From Candidatus Rokuibacteriota bacterium (GTDB lineage Bacteria; Methylomirabilota; Methylomirabilia; Rokubacteriales; CSP1-6), in assembly GCA_016866775.1 (NCBI GenBank), contig VGLJ01000050.1, positions 1 through 35,491 of the forward strand: a DNA stretch of 35,491 bases, written 5' to 3'. Position numbers and translations under genes: made by a program. Positions 8,355 through 15,313 of the stretch are shown here, one piece after another. Position 1 is the stretch's first letter; every line of letters starts with the position of its first letter. The notes under the pieces were generated by a model. The model saw only the letters and a program-made list of their open reading frames with translations, made no database searches and was not told the origin of the DNA.

Positions 8355-8409
8355 GGCCGAGGCCCACAGATGGCTCGGCCCTGCCGGAACGGGAGACCGG
8401 CAGGGCCGA
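8354..8409. terminator. Two overlapping hairpins between nrdR and the convergent Lys-rich ORF
   Basis: Stem 1 pairs 8354-8361 with 8374-8381 (8 bp). Stem 2 pairs 8375-8387 with 8397-8409 (13 bp perfect, 9-nt loop). They share 8375-8381, so they are mutually exclusive. There is no U-tract on the plus side. The position between convergent units suggests a bidirectional terminator or mRNA 3' end structure; attenuation is a speculative alternative. Confidence 0.5.
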
Positions 8410-8425
8410 AGCACTTCAGCGGCGC

Positions 8426-8464
8426 TTACTTCTTCTTCTTCTTGCCGCCCTTTTTCTTGGCCAC
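8426..8464 (-). CDS. Putative 12-residue Lys-rich micropeptide
   Basis: GTG start at 8464, then eleven codons and TAA; the product is M/V-A-K-K-K-G-G-K-K-K-K-K, with 8 Lys of 12 residues. It is preceded by GGGGAGGTGA, a near-perfect Shine-Dalgarno with 7-nt spacing. A sigma70-like promoter (8503-8531, minus) lies about 30 nt upstream of the SD and strong hairpins lie just downstream, so all parts of a small transcription unit are present. The AAG run could alternatively be a slippery or stalling leader, or the transcript could act as an RNA. I recognise no family. Real transcription seems likely; translation is plausible but unproven. Confidence 0.45.
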   Translation of the reverse strand: MAKKKGGKKKKK

Positions 8465-8502
8465 CTGGTCACCTCCCCTCCCGGCACCGCTGTTCTGGCG
8501 GC

Positions 8503-8531
8503 ATGCTAGGAGCCCTGACAACTGCTGTCAA
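8503..8531 (-). promoter_or_regulatory. Sigma70-like promoter for the Lys-rich micropeptide
   Basis: Read on the minus strand: TTGACA (8531-8526), 17-nt spacer, TAGCAT (8508-8503). The -35 is perfect and the spacing optimal. An inverted repeat TGACA-N5-TGTCA (8516-8530) overlaps the -35 and could be an operator. Confidence 0.55.
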
Positions 8532-8631
8532 GCGTAAAATCCCATATACGGGGTTCCATGCGGCCCGATGACCCCAGACGTTGTTGACGCGACCCCTGCG
8601 GTTGAGCCCGAGGGACTCCGTAGACGGAGGT

Positions 8632-8660
8632 TTGACAACGCGAGGGTCGCCACGTATCGT
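8632..8660 (+). promoter_or_regulatory. Sigma70-like promoter of the B12-radical SAM gene
   Basis: TTGACA (8632-8637), 17-nt spacer, TATCGT (8655-8660). It lies 64 nt upstream of ATG 8724 and downstream of the longer possible start at 8568, which supports the later start. Confidence 0.55.
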
Positions 8661-8723
8661 GAGCGCCGTCGCCATCACGCCAGTGCGCACGAGAACGCGT
8701 CGTCACCCCCGGAGACCGACTAC

Positions 8724-10796
8724 ATGAAGATCCTCTTCGTGAACCCACGATTCCCGAAATCGTTGTGGGGCTTCCAGGGGATGTACGACCTCATCGGCGT
8801 CAGATCGGGGCAGGCGCCGCTCGGCCTGATGACCGTGGCGGCGCTCACGCCGCCCGAGATCGCGGTCGAGCTCATCGACGAGAACTGCTATCCGCTCCGC
8901 TACGACACCGATGCCGACGTCGTCGCGATCGGCTGCTGGAACGTCCAGTACCGGCGGGCGCGCGAGATCGCGGCGGAGTTCCGCCGCCGCGGCAAGCTCG
9001 TCGTGGTCGGCGGCCCGTACGCGAGCCTCTGCCCGGAGCGCTTCGAGGACGGCGCGTTCGACATCGTGTTCAACGGGGAAGTCGAGATCACCTGGCCGCA
9101 GTTCTGCCGCGACCTCCTCGCCGGCGCCCCGAAGCCGCTGTACCGGCAGATCGGCAACGTCGACATCCAGCTCTCGCCCGTCCCGCGCTACGATCTCATC
9201 AAGCCCGAGGACTACCTCTACTACTTCGCGCAGACCACGCGCGGCTGTCCGTTCGCGTGCGAGTTCTGCGACATCATCGTGACCGACGGCCGGATCCCGC
9301 GCACGAAGCCGGTCGCCCAGGTCGTCGCCGAGGTCGAGGCGATCGCCCGCCTGGGCGGGAAGTACGTCAGTTTCTCGGACGCGAACTACATCGGCAACGT
9401 GAAGTACGCCGAGGAGCTCACGCGCGCCCTCGCCGACTTCGGCCAGAAGAACGGCTACCCGGTCTCCTTCTCCGCCGAGATGACGATCACGGTCGCCGAG
9501 CGGCCGCACCTGCTCGAGCTCCTCCGCCAGGCCAACTTCACCGGGATCTTCGTCGGCATCGAGTCGCCCAACCTCGAGTCGCTCAAGGAGACGAAGAAGC
9601 GGCAGAACGTCGCCAAGCCCCTCATCGAGAGCATCCGGAAGATCCAGTCGCACAACCTCATGGTGATCGCGGGCATGATCGTCGGCTTCGACAACGACGA
9701 CACGCGGATCTTCCAGGCGCAGTACGACTTCCTCCAGGAGGCGGGGATCACGTTCACGACGTGCGGCGTGCTCACCGCGATCGAGAAGACGCCGCTCCAT
9801 GCGCGGCTCGAGAAGGAAGGGCGCCTGCTGCCGTACGACTCGGCGAACGTCCTCGGCCACGGCGCGGCGGACCTCAACTTCGTCCCGAAGCGCATGACGG
9901 CCAGCGAGGTGCACCGCGGCTACAACTGGCTGATCCGCGCGCTCTACAGCTACGACGGCTACCGCACGCGTCTCACGACCGCGTTGCGCCAGTTCCAGGC
10001 GCGGCCCGAGGTGAGCCGTCGCGGCGCCGTCGGCCTCGACTGGAAGATGGTCGGCATCGCCGTGAAGACCGCGAAATACTTCCTCTTCACGCGGTCGACC
10101 CAGCGGCGGCGGTTCTTCCTGAGCACGCTCCGCGAGGTCATCGCGATGGGGGCGTCGCCCGCGAAGCTGATGGCGGCGGTCTCGTACCTGATCGCCCACA
10201 AGCACTTCCACGAGTACGTGACGAGTGCCCACGGCGATCCCGAAGCGGTGCCCGTGGTGTCGCCGTTCAGCGGGGCCGCGACCACGCGCGAGTGGTGGCA
10301 GGCGGAGTTCGACGGCGAGCGTGTCCGTGCGTTGAAGCGGGAAGTGTCCGGCGGATGGCTCGGCTGGCTCCGCCCGCGCGGGCGGCGGGCGGTGGCCGTC
10401 CCCGAGGCGTTCCTCACGGAGAAGATCGGCGAGTGCCTCCGCCGCTACCTGGCCGAGCTCAACGTCGATGTGGTGCCGGTCGCGACCGCCGCGATCTCGC
10501 GTCTGCGCGACCGGGCCGACCTCCTCGTGCTGCCGATCCTCGGGTCCGTACGCAAGGGCCGCGAGGAGCTGCACCAGATCGCCGCGCAGCTCCACGAGCG
10601 GGTCCAGGCCGATCTGGAGCGGCTCCCGCGCGTCGTCCCGCTCGCCCTCGACGGCGATCACCGGGCGGTCATCGACGCCTTCGCGCGCATCGGATTGACG
10701 TTCACGCGCCGGGTGGAGCGGCTACGCGACGCGTACACGAAGGCGATCCAGACGGTGATGGCGCCGGGAGGCCCCGGCGTCTTGAAGCCCTTCTGA
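8724..10796 (+). CDS. B12-binding domain radical SAM protein with DUF4070-like region and long C-terminal extension
   Basis: 690 aa. Residues 1-140 form a cobalamin-binding-like Rossmann domain (MKILFVNPRFPKSLWGF; VVVGGPYASLCPERF) without the DxHxxG motif. The radical SAM cluster motif CPFACEFCD supplies C175, C179 and C182. The core (FSDANYIGN, GIFVGIESPN, VIAGMIVGFDNDD) and the region to about residue 500 resemble the DUF4070 class that includes the hopanoid C-2 methylase HpnP, but the substrate cannot be read from sequence. The last 170 or so residues (after SAHGDPEAVP) are an extra module I do not recognise. ATG 8724 was chosen because GGAGA lies 8 nt upstream and a promoter lies just before it. 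The gene appears monocistronic and ends in a family 1 repeat. A methyltransferase role is inference. Confidence 0.85.
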   Translation: MKILFVNPRFPKSLWGFQGMYDLIGVRSGQAPLGLMTVAALTPPEIAVELIDENCYPLRYDTDADVVAIGCWNVQYRRAREIAAEFRRRGKLVVVGGPYASLCPERFEDGAFDIVFNGEVEITWPQFCRDLLAGAPKPLYRQIGNVDIQLSPVPRYDLIKPEDYLYYFAQTTRGCPFACEFCDIIVTDGRIPRTKPVAQVVAEVEAIARLGGKYVSFSDANYIGNVKYAEELTRALADFGQKNGYPVSFSAEMTITVAERPHLLELLRQANFTGIFVGIESPNLESLKETKKRQNVAKPLIESIRKIQSHNLMVIAGMIVGFDNDDTRIFQAQYDFLQEAGITFTTCGVLTAIEKTPLHARLEKEGRLLPYDSANVLGHGAADLNFVPKRMTASEVHRGYNWLIRALYSYDGYRTRLTTALRQFQARPEVSRRGAVGLDWKMVGIAVKTAKYFLFTRSTQRRRFFLSTLREVIAMGASPAKLMAAVSYLIAHKHFHEYVTSAHGDPEAVPVVSPFSGAATTREWWQAEFDGERVRALKREVSGGWLGWLRPRGRRAVAVPEAFLTEKIGECLRRYLAELNVDVVPVATAAISRLRDRADLLVLPILGSVRKGREELHQIAAQLHERVQADLERLPRVVPLALDGDHRAVIDAFARIGLTFTRRVERLRDAYTKAIQTVMAPGGPGVLKPF

Positions 10797-10797
10797 A

Positions 10798-10874
10798 CGA
10801 CATGGGGGGCCGCGGCGGCCCCCGAGCCCCCCCGGCGCTCCGGGCCGGGAGTGAATCCCGGCCCTCCGCGAGTG
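10798..10874 (+). repeat. Dispersed intergenic hairpin repeat, family 1, copy B
   Basis: Starts CGACATGGGGGG one base after the stop of the radical SAM gene. Hairpin 1 pairs 10805-10812 with 10816-10823 (8 bp). Hairpin 2 is a perfect 9-bp stem, 10842-10850 with 10856-10864, loop GTGAA. It ends TCCGCGAGTG. It occupies most of the 112-bp gap before the convergent gene; nothing else is recognised there. Confidence 0.75.
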
Positions 10875-10908
10875 ACGATTCGTGGACTAATTCCGGCCGG
10901 TCAGCGAT

Positions 10909-11657
10909 CTAGTTCCAGTCGATACGCCAGACGGGGCCCATGAAGTAGAGCGGGCCCTCGAAGCGGAGGAACGCCGGGGCCTCGCCCGCGGCGATCCACG
11001 CCTTCACGTCCGGCAGCGCCACGACCAGCAGCGACGCGAGGAGCCCGAGCTGGGGCTTGATGTGAAACCGCGTCGCCGGCACGACCGCGGGCCCCATCGT
11101 CACCGGCTCCTGCGCCATCGGCTCAGCAGCATCTTGATCGCGCGGGGCTTCGGCGTGAACGCGACGATGTGGACCGTCTGGGACTGTCCGGCTTCCAGAT
11201 TCTTCAAGACGGTGCACAAGAGGCCGTTGTACGCGTCCGCGGGAATCTCGAAGCTGCCGCTCAGCACTTCCTCGGCGCTCTGCTCGTCGGCCCGATAGCG
11301 CACCCGGTACTCGCCCGTCTCGCGCTCGAAGCTCGCCTCCAGCGTCTCGGGGAACGACGGCCCGCGCTGCACGACCCGGTAACTCAGCAGCGTGAAGACG
11401 CCGCCCTGGTCGTAGGTCACCGTTTCGTCGTAGATCGAGCCGTCGTGAAAGCGGAAGACCAGACGGTTCTCGACGCGATTGGCGCGCGCGACCTGGACGA
11501 GGTCGCCCTGCGCGAGGACCTCCCCGCTGGCGGAGCGCAGCACCGGGAACCCGCGCGCGACGCCTTCGGTGAAGCGGACGGTGACCGGCTCGGCGTGAGC
11601 GGCGGCGGCGAAGAGGACGACCGAGGAGGCAACGATTCCGAAGAGTGCGCGTCGCAT
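10909..11657 (-). pseudogene. Exported conserved protein gene broken by a probable 1-bp frameshift
   Basis: The start ATG (11657) gives a signal peptide (MRRALFGIVASSVVLFAAAA, then HAEPVTVRF). About 165 residues follow of a soluble family with motifs RFTEGVARGFPVLRS and RFHDGSIYDETVTYDQGG. The frame then ends early at 11100 (IKMLLSRWRRSR, stop). The rest of the domain continues in another frame to 10909 (PMAQEPVTMGP onward, ending GPLYFMGPVWRIDWN). The GEAPAF..EGPLY..GP.WRI ending is what I recall for full-length members. Adding one G near 11119-11124 would give LLEPMAQEP and restore a 249-aa protein. It could be a true mutation or an assembly error. Function is unknown; the protein is presumably periplasmic. 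Confidence 0.6.
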
Positions 11658-11701
11658 GGCTACCACGTCGGCAAGAGACGTGCCGTGGCGCCGTGAACGC
11701 G

Positions 11702-12385
11702 CTAGGACCCGCGCCGCTCCTGTGCCGATGCGGGTCGGCGCTGATTGCGCCGCCGCACGAACTCCTCGTTGAGGGGAACGCCACGACGGCAGAGAGGGCA
11801 ATCCTCGGGACTGTAAGTGGGAAAGTCTCTACTCACGAGGCTGAACATCGGCTTGCCGTTGAGCTCGACGGAGGTGCGGCGCCAGAGGCAGCCGACGCCG
11901 ACCACCTGCGCGCCCATCTGCTCCACGAGGTCGATCAGGAGCTCGAGCGTCGACCCGGTGCTGACGAGGTCCTCGACCAGCAGCACCGTGGTGCCCTCGC
12001 GGATCAGCCGCTGGAACTCGACGGGCAGGGTGACGCGCCGCTTGCCGCTCGCCATGCCCTTCATCCCGTAGACGACGACCGGGCGGGAGGGATGGGCGCG
12101 GGCCACGCAGTGGGAGAGAATCAGCGCCGCCGGACCGGTCGACAGCACCACGTCCACCGGCCACGGCGCGAAGTGCTTGGCGATGACCGCGCCCAGGCCC
12201 TCCGTGAACGAGGGCTCGGTGGTGACGAGGGTCTTCTCGATGTACTCGCTCGTGTGGTGGCCCGACGGCAGGAGGACGTGATCGTTCGCGTGATACGCGC
12301 CCGTCCGCTTGAGGATCTCGAGGTGGATCTTCTCGCGAACCTCGGACTCCATGGCGACGGCGTCTTTGCGGGGGGCGGCGCTCAT
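11702..12385 (-). CDS. PyrE-like orotate phosphoribosyltransferase family protein
   Basis: 227 aa. The PRPP-binding motif VLLVEDLVSTGST and the N-terminal LLPSGHHTSEYIEK resemble orotate phosphoribosyltransferase, which makes OMP in pyrimidine synthesis. The C-terminus carries a CPLC motif (PEDCPLCRRGVPLNEEF) followed by an Arg-rich tail, not typical of classic PyrE, so a related salvage specificity is possible. ATG 12385 was chosen because AAGGAGGAG lies just upstream; an earlier in-frame ATG falls inside a repeat and was rejected. It diverges from tsaB. The family is certain; substrate assignment is moderate. Confidence 0.8.
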   Translation of the reverse strand: MSAAPRKDAVAMESEVREKIHLEILKRTGAYHANDHVLLPSGHHTSEYIEKTLVTTEPSFTEGLGAVIAKHFAPWPVDVVLSTGPAALILSHCVARAHPSRPVVVYGMKGMASGKRRVTLPVEFQRLIREGTTVLLVEDLVSTGSTLELLIDLVEQMGAQVVGVGCLWRRTSVELNGKPMFSLVSRDFPTYSPEDCPLCRRGVPLNEEFVRRRNQRRPASAQERRGS

Positions 12386-12400
12386 CAGCTCCTCCTTGAA

Positions 12401-12450
12401 CATGGGGCCCCGCAACTGGAGGACCCCAAACCCCTGCGGGCTCCCCGGCA
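12401..12450 (+). repeat. Degenerate family 1 repeat, copy E
   Basis: CATGGGG, then CCCCAAACCCC, then GCGGGCTCC preserve the order of family 1 elements, but the second hairpin is missing and the first is imperfect. It lies in the divergent gap between the PyrE-like gene and tsaB; no other feature fills this gap besides the tsaB promoter. Confidence 0.45.
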
Positions 12451-12465
12451 TTATCGCATTCCGCC

Positions 12466-12474
12466 TGCTAGACT
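12466..12474 (+). promoter_or_regulatory. Extended -10 element of tsaB
   Basis: TGCTAGACT, ending 7 nt before the tsaB ATG. No Shine-Dalgarno and no clear -35 are visible, consistent with a leaderless transcript. Confidence 0.4.
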
Positions 12475-12481
12475 GGCCGCC

Positions 12482-13156
12482 ATGCGCGTCCTTGCCGTCG
12501 ACACGTCGACGATGGCCGGCGGCGTCGCGTTGCTCGACGGCTCGCGCGTCATCGGAGAATCGCTCGTCGACGTCCGGACCACGCACTCCGAGCGCCTGAT
12601 GGTCGCCGTCGACCGCGCGCTCTCCGACGCGGGCTGGGCCCCCGAGAACCTCGACGGCTTCGCGGTGACCATCGGTCCCGGGTCGTTCACGGGATTGCGG
12701 ATCGGCCTCGCCGCCGTCAAGGGCCTCGCGCTGGCGCTGGGGCGCCCGATCGCCGCGGTGCCGACGCTCGACGCGATGGCGGCGGGATTGCCGTGGGCCA
12801 TGCGCCCGGTGTGTCCCGTGCTCGACGCGCGGAAAGGCGAAGTGTACGCGTGCCTCTATCGCTGGGACGGGCTCATCATGCGCCGTGAATGGGAGTACCT
12901 CGCGCTCGCGCCGGACGCGCTGGCGGCGCGCCTCACCGAGCCCGTCATCGGCGTCGGCGACGGCGCCGCGCTCATCGCGTCGTCGTGGATGACGCCGACC
13001 GAGCCCGTGCGCCGCGGGCCGTCCGCCGCCGTCGTCGGCTGGCTCGGCCACGAGCGCCTGCGCCGCGGCGAGACCGTCGATGCCACCACGCTCGTGCCAC
13101 TCTATCTCCGGCCGTCAGAGGCCGAGCTCAAGCGCCGTGCCGTCGTTCTCCATTAG
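12482..13156 (+). CDS. tsaB: tRNA threonylcarbamoyladenosine biosynthesis protein TsaB
   Basis: 224 aa. TsaB is the non-catalytic partner of TsaD in the bacterial t6A37 complex. It has the ASKHA-fold signatures VLAVDTSTMAGGVAL, THSERLM (replacing the metal-binding motif of TsaD), GPGSFTGLRIGLAAVKGLA and PVLDARKGEVYA. The ATG directly follows a -10 element, so the mRNA may be leaderless. rimI overlaps its 3' end by 20 bp, a common pairing. With tsaC at 3695, two t6A genes are in this window; tsaD and tsaE are not. Confidence 0.94.
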   Translation: MRVLAVDTSTMAGGVALLDGSRVIGESLVDVRTTHSERLMVAVDRALSDAGWAPENLDGFAVTIGPGSFTGLRIGLAAVKGLALALGRPIAAVPTLDAMAAGLPWAMRPVCPVLDARKGEVYACLYRWDGLIMRREWEYLALAPDALAARLTEPVIGVGDGAALIASSWMTPTEPVRRGPSAAVVGWLGHERLRRGETVDATTLVPLYLRPSEAELKRRAVVLH

Positions 13157-13610
13157 CCCGATGCGCGCCGAGGATCTCGACGAGGTCGTCGCCATCGAGC
13201 GTGCCTCGTTCGGGATGCCGTGGTCGCGCGGCGCCTTCCTCTACGAGATCGAGCAGAACCGCGTGGCGCGCTGCTGGGTGCTGCGCGAGGGCGACGCGGT
13301 GGTCGCGTACCTCTGTCTGTGGGAGATCGGCGAGGAACTCCACGTGACCAACATCGCGGTCCACCCGCGCCTGCGGCGTCGGGGCCTGGCCCGGCAGCTC
13401 CTGACCGCGATCCTCGACGACGGGCGCAGCCGCCGGCTGCGCTCCGTCACGCTCGAAGTCCGCCCCACCAACGAGGAGGCCCGGACCCTCTACGAGTCGT
13501 TCGGGTTCAAGGTCGTCGGCCGGCGGAAGGGGTACTACTACGACACCGGCGAAGACGCGCTGATCATGGAGACCGACCTCCAGACGGGGCGCCTCCGGGC
13601 CGGGTCGTGA
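13137..13610 (+). CDS. rimI: Ribosomal protein S18-alanine N-acetyltransferase-like GNAT
   Basis: 157 aa. The GNAT fold has the acetyl-CoA loop RRRGLARQLL preceded by LHVTNIAVHP, then TLEVRPTNEEARTLYESFGF and GYYYDTGEDALIM, the combination typical of RimI. RimI acetylates the N-terminal Ala of S18; some homologues have broader targets. GTG 13137 retains the first beta strand (SFSISPMRAEDLDEV). ATG 13161 would cut into it, so the overlapping GTG is preferred. It is coupled to tsaB. Confidence 0.88.
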   Translation: MPSFSISPMRAEDLDEVVAIERASFGMPWSRGAFLYEIEQNRVARCWVLREGDAVVAYLCLWEIGEELHVTNIAVHPRLRRRGLARQLLTAILDDGRSRRLRSVTLEVRPTNEEARTLYESFGFKVVGRRKGYYYDTGEDALIMETDLQTGRLRAGS

Positions 13611-13657
13611 CTCTCCGCCGGAACCACCGGCGTCCATCGCGTGTTCTGCATTCAGTC

Positions 13658-14572
13658 ATGGCCGACGCCGCCGGTCTGCCTGGAACCCTCCTCTTTCTCG
13701 CCGCCGCCCTCGCCCTCCTCTCGGTCGCTCTCTCGCCGTCAGCCGCGGCCGCCCAGGCCAATCAGGCGGAGATCGCGCGCGGGAAGTACGTGTTCGGCGC
13801 CACCGGCGGGTGCGGGTGTCACACCGAGCCCGGGAAGGGCAGGCCGGTCAATGCCGGCGGGCGGAAGATCGATGCGCCGTTCGGAACCGTGTACGCGACG
13901 AACATCACGCCCGACCGCGAGACGGGCATCGGGGGCTGGACGGACGAGCAGATCATCGGCGCCACGCGCCTGGGCCGGCGGCCGAACGGCGAGCGCATCC
14001 TCCCGGTCCACCCCTTCGGCTCGTTCAACGGGATGGCGGAAGGCGACCTCAAGGCGCTCGTCGCGTTCCTCAGGACGCTGCCGCCCGTGAAGAAGCCGAA
14101 TCAGCCGAAGAAGATCACCGTGCCGCTGTTCGAGAGCGTGTTCCTCCCGGCGTGGCTCGCGGCGTTCGCGGTCTCCGAGAAGCCGCCGGCCGCCGCGCCG
14201 ACGAGCGGAGTCGCGCGCGGGGAATACCTCGTGAAGGCCGTCGGCCATTGCGGCGAGTGCCACACGCCGCGCACGCGCTTCCAGGCGCTCGACAACGGCC
14301 GCTTCCTCGCGGGCAACCCGACCGGCCCCGAGAACTCCGAGGTGCCCAACATCACGCCGGACAAGGAGACGGGCCTGACGTGGTCCGTCGACGAGATCGC
14401 GTATTATCTCGCCTCCGGCAACAAGCCGGACGGCGATGTCGTGGGCGGGATCATGGGGGAAGTGATCTACGGCAACGTCGCCGGGTACAAGGACATGACG
14501 AAGGCCGACCTCACGGCGATCGCGCAGTACCTCAAGTCGATTCCGCCGGTGCGGTACAAGATCGGGAAGTGA
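13658..14572 (+). CDS. Exported di-heme cytochrome c with an atypical first heme motif
   Basis: 304 aa. The N-terminal signal (LLFLAAALALLSVALSPSAA) is followed by two class I cytochrome c domains. The second has canonical CGECH (GHCGECHTPRTRF). The first reads GGCGCHTEP, a CXCH rather than CXXCH. Both domains have the matching NITPD distal segment (YATNITPDRETGIGGW and VPNITPDKETGLTW), so both are structurally complete. Such proteins pass electrons from periplasmic dehydrogenases to oxidases; the partner is not in the window. ATG 13658 has no clear SD. A cytochrome c-prime-like gene follows after 56 bp containing a 7-bp hairpin (TCGCCCG/CGGGCGA). Confidence 0.85.
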   Translation: MADAAGLPGTLLFLAAALALLSVALSPSAAAAQANQAEIARGKYVFGATGGCGCHTEPGKGRPVNAGGRKIDAPFGTVYATNITPDRETGIGGWTDEQIIGATRLGRRPNGERILPVHPFGSFNGMAEGDLKALVAFLRTLPPVKKPNQPKKITVPLFESVFLPAWLAAFAVSEKPPAAAPTSGVARGEYLVKAVGHCGECHTPRTRFQALDNGRFLAGNPTGPENSEVPNITPDKETGLTWSVDEIAYYLASGNKPDGDVVGGIMGEVIYGNVAGYKDMTKADLTAIAQYLKSIPPVRYKIGK

Positions 14573-14628
14573 GCGCAGTGCGTATCACGGCTCGCCCGAC
14601 CGGGCGACCGACTCGCGGAGGACAACGC

Positions 14629-15099
14629 ATGAAGCGTGCATGGATCGGGCTCACCGCCGTGGTCGCCAGCGCGGGTCTCCTCGCCGCGTGCGCGACGACC
14701 GACACCGCGTCGAAGACCCCGGCGCAGTACGTCGAGGATCGCCAGAAGCTCATGAAGGCGCACGGCGAGAACTGGAAGGGGGTGCAGGACGGCGCCAAGG
14801 CGGGCAACTGGCAGCAGGTCGCGACCAACGCCGACGCGATGGCGAACAACGCGAAGCAGATGCCGGGACTCTTCCCGCCGGGCTCGATGACCGAGAAGTC
14901 GAAGGCCAAGCCGGAGATCTGGCAGCGCAAGGCGGAGTTCGACGCCGCCGCGAAGAAGATGGAGACGGAGTCGGTGCGGCTCGCGGGCACCGCGCGCGGC
15001 GGCAACGCGCAGGCGACGGGCGACATCATCAAGGACTTCGGCCGCAACACGTGTGGCAACTGCCACACGCCGTTCCGGGTCCCGCCGCCGCGTTCCTGA
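14629..15099 (+). CDS. Cytochrome c-prime/c556-like lipoprotein
   Basis: 156 aa. The signal peptide ends in the lipobox LLAAC at about residue 20, so the protein is probably anchored to a membrane in the periplasm. The body is a predicted four-helix bundle (KTPAQYVEDRQKLMKAHGEN through ATGDIIKDFG), and the single heme motif CGNCH lies near the C-terminus, as in cytochrome c-prime/c556. GGAGGA is well placed upstream of ATG 14629. It probably forms an operon with the di-heme cytochrome and may be its redox partner (inference). Confidence 0.82.
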   Translation: MKRAWIGLTAVVASAGLLAACATTDTASKTPAQYVEDRQKLMKAHGENWKGVQDGAKAGNWQQVATNADAMANNAKQMPGLFPPGSMTEKSKAKPEIWQRKAEFDAAAKKMETESVRLAGTARGGNAQATGDIIKDFGRNTCGNCHTPFRVPPPRS

Positions 15100-15100
15100 C

Positions 15101-15213
15101 TCGGAGGGGGCTTCGCCCCCCGTCCGACGAGCAAAAAACGGCGAGCCGTTCGGCTCGCCGTCTTTGCTCTGCCTCCCCCAGGAATCGGATTGCGCGCGCG
15201 AAGCCCGCGCTCG
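15101..15213 (-). repeat. Dispersed multi-hairpin repeat, family 2, copy 1
   Basis: Read on the minus strand it matches the element at 18665-18770: TCGAGCGC-GGCTTCGC, GCGCAATCC, CTGGGGGAGGCAG, a variable central hairpin, then GGGGGCGAAGCCCCC. It fills the gap between the cytochrome and meaB genes together with about 85 bp (15214-15298) in which I see no feature. Confidence 0.65.
15133..15165. terminator. Bidirectional intrinsic terminator within repeat family 2 copy 1
   Basis: AAAAAA, then a perfect 11-bp stem ACGGCGAGCCG/CGGCTCGCCGT (15138-15148 with 15151-15161), then CTTT. It would terminate the cytochrome operon on the plus strand and, with the A-run read as U6, transcripts on the minus strand. 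Confidence 0.65.
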
Positions 15214-15298
15214 ATCGCGGACATGCTTCCAGGAGCAGTCATGAAACGCATCCAGTCCGCGCGGTGCCGTCGGGACGGCGGGGACGTCCGTCCCGGCG

Positions 15299-15307
15299 TG
15301 CTAGATT
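15299..15307 (+). promoter_or_regulatory. Extended -10 element of meaB
   Basis: TGCTAGATT, ending 6 nt before the GTG start of meaB. There is no Shine-Dalgarno and no recognisable -35. Confidence 0.4.
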
Positions 15308-15313
15308 CGGCGG

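Noticed and set aside
8568-8723. Upstream in-frame start of the radical SAM gene adding 52 residues
   Set aside because: The added residues are Arg-rich and non-conserved, and a good promoter (8632-8660) and Shine-Dalgarno lie before ATG 8724.
8703-10661. Very long minus-strand open frame opposite the radical SAM gene, and similar ones opposite thiI (4698-6113), purD (1723-3033) and others
   Set aside because: Arg/Ala/Asp-rich translations with no domain signatures; open only because of extreme GC3 codon bias on the real strand.
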